NCBI GenBank assembly: GCA_017645945.1
Contig: JAGCNL010000035.1
Location: 1 to 38,014 of the forward strand
Reading direction: 5' to 3'
DNA from: Salinivirgaceae bacterium
GTDB taxonomy: Bacteria; Bacteroidota; Bacteroidia; Bacteroidales; SZUA-534
DNA length: 38,014 nt
Shown here: piece by piece, positions 34,192-38,014 of the stretch
How the letters are laid out: the number at the start of each line of letters is the position of its first letter
Position numbering within the stretch: position 1 is the first letter of the stretch
Made by a program: the position numbers and the translations under genes
Notes under the pieces: model-generated
The model's database searches: none
Told to the model about the DNA's origin: nothing
The model's input: the letters and a program-made list of their open reading frames with translations, nothing else

Positions 34192-35259
34192 CTACATTTT
34201 CACTCTCTTCAGTGCGAACGCCTTGAGCAGCCAGCGCGGAAGCGGCTTGTCCATACCACGTTTGTGAAGGTCGATAACCAAACCTAACTTCTTCACAATT
34301 GGCACTTTGTGTGTCTCAACAAACTCGATGAGCGTTCCTTCGGGCGCCTGAATGTAAGCGAAACTTCCTGCGGCCTCACCCATATCGAAGGTATCGCCAG
34401 CACGTGTGCTGTCCACGGTGAACGGGAAACCTTTTGACTTCACAAACTCACGCAGGTCGTCCATATTGGCTATGTCGTAGCAGATTTGAATGTAACCCGG
34501 GTCGCCCCAGATGCGGCCGTCGAAAATGCCTTTTGGCTCACGGTCGAAAACTTGCACCAACTCAATCTGCGACTTACCAAACACGGGCGAGAATGCTCCG
34601 TGGCCTTCGCTTGTCTGTGCAAGCAGCATACGGCGATAGCGGTTACCGCTGCCTGGAACACCGCCCCAGTCGGCAAACACATCCTCTTTGTCATAAACCA
34701 CTTTGTCGTAGCCTAGAATGTCGCGATAGACGGGCAGACTTTCGTCGATGTTCTTAACACCTACAACACCGCCAAACACACCGCCGTTCACAGCTTTTGT
34801 GCTTGTGAAAATCGACGATTCCTGAACAAATTCCCAAAGGTTGCCATAGAGGTCCTTCATATAGAAATGCTCGGTTCCGACAGGGTCTTTCTCAACCGAT
34901 GTCAGCAGCTCCAAACCTTTGCTGTTGAATGTGTTATATGCTTTATGGATGTCGGCAGTCTTCATCTTTGCTATGCAAACGCCAAGGTCACCAATCTGGA
35001 TTTCGAACTTTGGCATCTCGGGTGTTTTGCCAGTATGCTGCCAAATCTCGAAACCGCCACCTCCCTGCATATTCAATGCAAAAATGGCGCGGCGCTCTCG
35101 AGTCTGACCGCCAGTGTGCGGCAACATCAGTTTTGCCACAGCGGCTTCGTCAAACACCTTCACGTCCATTCCAAAATTCTTGTTGTACCATTCCCAGCCT
35201 TCCAGAACGTTCGGAACTCCGACGCCCATCTGCTGAATACCATTTATTTGATGTGCCAT
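34192..35259 (-). CDS. VOC (glyoxalase/dioxygenase fold) protein with two VOC domains
   Basis: The 355-residue protein has no signal peptide. It carries two vicinal-oxygen-chelate domains: the first at about 5-145 (GIQQMGVGVPNVLEGWEWY, GFEIWQHTGKTP, YGNLWEFVQE) and the second at about 160-315 (GGVVGVKNIDESLPVYRDIL, IELVQVF, GTLIEFVETHKVP). The family uses a metal held by His/Glu residues at domain starts and ends; here the Glu positions (FEIW, WEFVQE, IEFVETH) are present, but the His usual at the first strand of each domain is not. Catalysis is therefore uncertain. The gene lies downstream of a short-chain dehydrogenase gene on the same strand, suggesting a shared small-molecule pathway. Confidence 0.85.
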   Translation of the reverse strand: MAHQINGIQQMGVGVPNVLEGWEWYNKNFGMDVKVFDEAAVAKLMLPHTGGQTRERRAIFALNMQGGGGFEIWQHTGKTPEMPKFEIQIGDLGVCIAKMKTADIHKAYNTFNSKGLELLTSVEKDPVGTEHFYMKDLYGNLWEFVQESSIFTSTKAVNGGVFGGVVGVKNIDESLPVYRDILGYDKVVYDKEDVFADWGGVPGSGNRYRRMLLAQTSEGHGAFSPVFGKSQIELVQVFDREPKGIFDGRIWGDPGYIQICYDIANMDDLREFVKSKGFPFTVDSTRAGDTFDMGEAAGSFAYIQAPEGTLIEFVETHKVPIVKKLGLVIDLHKRGMDKPLPRWLLKAFALKRVKM

Positions 35260-35269
35260 ATTTTTGTAA

Positions 35270-35373
35270 TTTCTGATTTTCGATTTCTGATTCGGACGCC
35301 ATAATATGACGTCCCTACTTATGCCTTTTGCCTTTTCCCCTTATCACTTGTACCTTGTCACTTGTCACTACTT
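35270..35373. repeat. 7-base-periodic arrays flanking a palindrome
   Basis: Three units TTTCTGA, TTTTCGA, TTTCTGA stand at 35270-35290. The imperfect palindrome 35294-35317 (GGACG...CGTCCCTAC) follows. A second array has CTT starting at 35318, 35325, 35332, 35340, 35347, 35354 and 35361, with CTA at 35368. The last units form the final Lys codon and stop codon of the dehydrogenase gene. The whole gap between the VOC and dehydrogenase genes is made of these repeats. Confidence 0.8.
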
Positions 35374-36165
35374 AGTTGAATCAACTCGCGATGCAAGAAA
35401 ATAGAACAACCCTGGGAACCACTTACGGATGTGAACCAGCAATGTGGCTTTGCCGCCGTAAAGCACTTCCTTCTTGCCCCGACGGACAGCCCGCAGAATA
35501 ATCCGTGCCGACTCTTCAGCCGACATTCCCGCAGCCTGGCCTTTGTCCATAATGCCGTATTTCTCGCCAGTTTTTGTAATGGCGTTGAGCGACACGTTTG
35601 TAGCAATGCGGCCTGGTTCGAGAATTGTGATTTGGATGTTCTTATCCGCCATTTCGGCTCGCAAGCTCTCGAAAAAGCCGTGCAGCGCGTGCTTCGATGC
35701 AGAGTAAGCCGAACGGAATGTTATACCGTATTTACCTACAACACTTGAAGTTACCACAATCAAACCGCCGCCGTTCGCAATCATATGCGGCAGAAGCGCC
35801 TTGGTTATGGCAATGGTGCCAAAGAAGTTGATTTCCATCACTTTGCGGTCAATCTCAACGGGTGTTTCCACTGCAAGCGAGCGCTGGCTGATGCCACCAA
35901 AATTCATCAAGCCATCGATTTTAACGCCATCGGCAAGAACGCTGTCGACGGCGGCCTGCATTTTGTCATAATCGGTCAGGTCGAAGGCTTCGATGCGGGT
36001 GGCCGCGCCAAGTGTCTGGCAACGGTCAGCAACGCGGGCAAGAGCTTCCTCGTTCCGCCCCGACAAAATCAGCCGTGTGCGGTACTTGGCCAGTTCGTAG
36101 GCCACACCCTCGCCAATCCCCGACGACGCACCTGTTATCCAGAATGTCTTCCCGTCGAAATTCAT
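35368..36165 (-). CDS. Short-chain dehydrogenase/reductase (SDR)
   Basis: The 265-residue protein is a classical SDR. The NAD(P) site is TGASSGIG at 11-18, the structural Asn is in MNFGG at about 88, the catalytic Ser is Ser140 or Ser141 in VVTSSVVGKYG, and the YxxxK pair is Tyr154/Lys158 in SAYSASKHAL. An Arg after the second strand (LILSGRNEEAL) suggests NADP(H) preference. The C-terminus has a hydrophobic segment, LLVHIRKWFPGLFYFLASRV, that may bind the membrane, as in DHRS7-type enzymes. The substrate is unknown. It starts 27 bases after the FKBP gene stops and is probably co-transcribed with it. Its stop codon lies inside a 7-base-periodic array. Confidence 0.93.
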   Translation of the reverse strand: MNFDGKTFWITGASSGIGEGVAYELAKYRTRLILSGRNEEALARVADRCQTLGAATRIEAFDLTDYDKMQAAVDSVLADGVKIDGLMNFGGISQRSLAVETPVEIDRKVMEINFFGTIAITKALLPHMIANGGGLIVVTSSVVGKYGITFRSAYSASKHALHGFFESLRAEMADKNIQITILEPGRIATNVSLNAITKTGEKYGIMDKGQAAGMSAEESARIILRAVRRGKKEVLYGGKATLLVHIRKWFPGLFYFLASRVDSTK

Positions 36166-36192
36166 CTTTGCAAAGCGGTAAGAACCAGTGAT

Positions 36193-37176
36193 TTATTTCT
36201 CGATTCCGAGCAACTCTACCTCGAAAATAAGAACGCTGTAAGGTTTAATCTGAGCACCTGCACCACTTGCACCATATGCAAGTTCCTGAGGAATAAAGAG
36301 TTTCCATTTTGAGCCAACAGGCATCATCAGCATAGCCTCAATCCAGCCCGGGATTACCTGACCAACTCCAAAAACAGCCGGTGCACCACGCTCAACGCTG
36401 CTGTCGAAAACAGTACCGTCAATCAATGAACCTGTATAGTGAACCTTCACGCGGTCGGTTATACTAGGTTTCGGGCCTTTACCTTCAGTGATAATGGTGT
36501 ATTGCAAACCAGAAGCGGTAGTAACAACATCGCCGTTAGCCTTGTTCTTGGCCAGGAATTCCTCACCCGCACGTTTGTTGTCGCCATAGCGAGACAACAG
36601 CTCTTTCTCACGGATTTCAGCAAAAAAGTCAGTTACCATCTCGCTGTATTGCTCAGCATCGATACGTGTTGAAACCTCCTGATTTGCCTCGCGGAAACCC
36701 TCAAAATAGAAACAATATTTGATGCCAACCGAATCCAATCCTGAATTACGATAGCCATCTCCGATTGCCTCACCATCAGCAACACCAAGCAGATAACTTG
36801 CCGAGTCGAGATAAGATTTTGTGAATGACAGACTCGGAACATTGCCTGTGGTATCTTTCATAACCTTTTGAGTATAGAGTTGAATAAGCATGGTGAAATT
36901 GTTCAAGAACTGCTGATTGGCAGTATCAAGCTCGTATTTCAACTTCATCTGATTGCTCGACTTGTAAAAAGCCTCAAAATAAATGTCAAAATCCAGCAAA
37001 GTGTCAAGTCCGAAATGATTGTAGGTGGTTTCCTGACGGCCACCATCAATTACGCCCATAAGATATGCCACTGAGTCAGCTTTTGTTACAATTTTAGTTT
37101 GCGATTTGAATGACGAGCCGCAAGATACCATCATGGCCGCAAATGCACTCGCCAAAAGAATGTTTTTGAAATTCAT
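36193..37176 (-). CDS. FKBP-type peptidyl-prolyl isomerase lipoprotein
   Basis: This 327-residue lipoprotein should speed up proline isomerisation in exported proteins. The signal [19 protein letters not shown] puts the lipidated Cys at 19. Two FKBP_N-like helical dimerisation segments follow (about 34-105, [12 protein letters not shown]; about 123-200, [20 protein letters not shown]). The catalytic FKBP domain is at about 215-327: [73 protein letters not shown]. The active-site residues (Tyr of HYTG, Phe/Asp of FDSS, Val-Ile-Pro-Gly-Trp, Tyr of LAYG) are all present. The duplicated N-terminal segment is unusual compared with the single one in E. coli FkpA. Confidence 0.94.
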   Translation of the reverse strand: MNFKNILLASAFAAMMVSCGSSFKSQTKIVTKADSVAYLMGVIDGGRQETTYNHFGLDTLLDFDIYFEAFYKSSNQMKLKYELDTANQQFLNNFTMLIQLYTQKVMKDTTGNVPSLSFTKSYLDSASYLLGVADGEAIGDGYRNSGLDSVGIKYCFYFEGFREANQEVSTRIDAEQYSEMVTDFFAEIREKELLSRYGDNKRAGEEFLAKNKANGDVVTTASGLQYTIITEGKGPKPSITDRVKVHYTGSLIDGTVFDSSVERGAPAVFGVGQVIPGWIEAMLMMPVGSKWKLFIPQELAYGASGAGAQIKPYSVLIFEVELLGIEK

Positions 37177-37234
37177 AGTTTTACGTTTAAAAAATATTTA
37201 AAAATGTGTGCGAATATAGCGAATTAATAAAGGG

Positions 37235-37242
37235 CAAATCTA
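37235..37242 (-). promoter_or_regulatory. -7 box TAGATTTG of the FKBP gene
   Basis: On the minus strand this is a perfect TAnnTTTG match, 58 bases before the start codon. A weaker box (TATATTCG, 37211-37218) lies closer. No clear -33 element is seen. Confidence 0.45.
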
Positions 37243-37302
37243 TAAATCACACATTTAATTTACTTTTAAGTAAAAAACCTGCGCGACATCGGTTTTACCC
37301 AT

Positions 37303-37333
37303 TAAAAAAACCGATTCGCTGCTGAATCGGTTT
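37303..37333 (-). terminator. Intrinsic terminator of tRNA-His
   Basis: AAACCGATTC and GAATCGGTTT form a 10-bp perfect stem with a 6-base loop. On the minus strand a run of T follows, placing it directly after the tRNA gene. Confidence 0.9.
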
Positions 37334-37344
37334 CTGTTCTTTAG

Positions 37345-37419
37345 GGTGCCCGGTGGGACTCGAACCCACGACATTCAGAACCACAATCTGACGCTCTAAC
37401 CAACTGAACTACGGGCACC
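37345..37419 (-). tRNA. tRNA-His (anticodon GTG)
   Basis: The minus strand folds into a full cloverleaf: acceptor GTGCCCG/CGGGCAC, D-loop AGTTCAGTTGGTTAGAGC, anticodon stem-loop CAGATTGTGGTTCTG and T-arm GTGGGTTCGAGTCCCAC. The extra 5' G (position -1), opposite C73, is the identity mark of histidine tRNA. The 3' CCA is not encoded and must be added by an enzyme. Confidence 0.97.
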
Positions 37420-37431
37420 ATTTTTGTGCGG

Positions 37432-37439
37432 CAAAAGTA
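37432..37439 (-). promoter_or_regulatory. -7 box TACTTTTG of tRNA-His
   Basis: A perfect TAnnTTTG match on the minus strand, 12 bases upstream of the tRNA 5' end, which would leave a leader of about five bases. Confidence 0.55.
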
Positions 37440-37659
37440 GCATAAATTTCAATCCGCCTATCATTTTAATCATTTTTTTGAATAAAAAACGCTATCAACC
37501 TTGCAATAAATTGAGCATCAGATTATTACAAATAATTTTAACGAGCCGTGATGGTTTTCCTATATAATATAAGGTGTGGTGAAAGTCCCGACAAATACAC
37601 CGCAAACGCGACATGGCACATACCCTATTCATCTTAAAAATAAAAAACATAAAAAACTG
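37440..37659. other. Divergent intergenic region between tRNA-His and thrS
   Basis: A/T-rich sequence with no open frame or hairpin that I would call. It holds the upstream regions of two divergent transcripts. Confidence 0.5.
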
Positions 37660-37691
37660 TTGGAAAAATGCCGGCACAAATCGTATCTTTG
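37660..37691 (+). promoter_or_regulatory. Promoter of thrS
   Basis: TTG at 37660-37662, a 21-base spacer, and TATCTTTG at 37684-37691, a perfect TAnnTTTG. Transcription would start about 18 bases before the ATG, leaving no room for a T-box or long leader. Confidence 0.65.
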
Positions 37692-37715
37692 CCGACCTTT
37701 TTTAATGGATATATT

Positions 37716-38014
37716 ATGATAAAGATAACATTTCCTGACGGCAGCACTCGCGAGTTTGAAAGCGGTGTTACCGGTATGCAGATTGCAGAGAGCATCAGCC
37801 CGAGGCTGGCAAAAGAAGTTCTGTCGGTGAACGTGAACGACGAAACCATCGACCTTGCCCGCCCAATCACAACCGACGCAAAAATCAAACTCAACAAATG
37901 GGACGACGCCGAAGGAAAGCACACCTTCTGGCACTCGTCGGCACACTTGCTGGCCGAGGCTTTGCAGGAACTCTACCCTGGCGTGAAATTCGGCATCGGA
38001 CCGGCCATTGAGAA
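37716..38014 (+). CDS. thrS: Threonyl-tRNA synthetase, N-terminal part (3' truncated)
   Basis: The frame is open to the window end, giving 99 complete codons. ThrS attaches threonine to its tRNA in the cytoplasm. The start [20 protein letters not shown] opens the TGS domain (about 1-62, ending [10 protein letters not shown]). The editing domain follows with the HxxxH motif in [13 protein letters not shown] at about 70, and [12 protein letters not shown] at the window edge. An upstream ATG at 37705 is followed by a stop after three codons, so the ATG at 37716 is the start. The catalytic core lies beyond the window. Confidence 0.95.
   Translation, partial: MIKITFPDGSTREFESGVTGMQIAESISPRLAKEVLSVNVNDETIDLARPITTDAKIKLNKWDDAEGKHTFWHSSAHLLAEALQELYPGVKFGIGPAIE

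Overview
The window looks like a chromosomal segment of a Bacteroidota bacterium, most likely an anaerobic, host-associated Bacteroidales. Support comes from TonB-type proteins with PEFPGG carboxy-terminal domains, an S46 dipeptidyl-peptidase of the DPP11 type, type IX secretion (T9SS) sorting domains, BspA-like leucine-rich-repeat surface proteins, an RseC-RnfBCDGEA operon, DUF4294 and DUF6175-type proteins, and promoter boxes of the Bacteroidota form TAnnTTTG. There is no phage, plasmid or CRISPR signal. Species cannot be named from the sequence alone.

Layout. Positions 1-3183 hold two tandem pairs, each a secreted protein with two TonB carboxy-terminal domains and no membrane anchor, followed by a membrane-anchored TonB. 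A bidirectional terminator separates them from a small DUF3052-like gene and a DPP11-type peptidase on the minus strand. Positions 6151-7129 carry a class II Fic protein behind an elaborate array of 12-bp repeats and a palindrome. Positions 7289-16841 carry two T9SS-exported BspA-like proteins, one of 2389 residues, with an internally deleted YhcG/DUF1016 nuclease remnant between them.

Positions 16842-17551 are non-coding and contain a candidate structured RNA closed by a 16-bp perfect inverted repeat. Positions 17552-21651 form a four-gene envelope locus: an outer-membrane barrel protein, a lipoprotein, a DUF6175 protein and a CsgG-like protein. I could not match this locus to a described system. 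Positions 21831-27344 are the Rnf operon, which couples ferredoxin oxidation to NAD+ reduction and ion export. It is followed by a third BspA-like T9SS protein and a dCache-HAMP-GAF-PAS sensor without an output domain.

The right end is mainly minus strand: a Wzi/RemB-like barrel with DUF4294, then an FKBP lipoprotein, a short-chain dehydrogenase and a double VOC protein, then tRNA-His. The 5' end of thrS (plus strand) runs off the window.

Two kinds of dispersed non-coding structure stand out. One is a set of arrays with 7-nt periodicity that begin at gene stop codons (after rseC, rnfA and the dehydrogenase). The other is a GTAGRGACG-type palindrome family, one copy of which appears to have been absorbed into the reading frame of a T9SS sorting domain.
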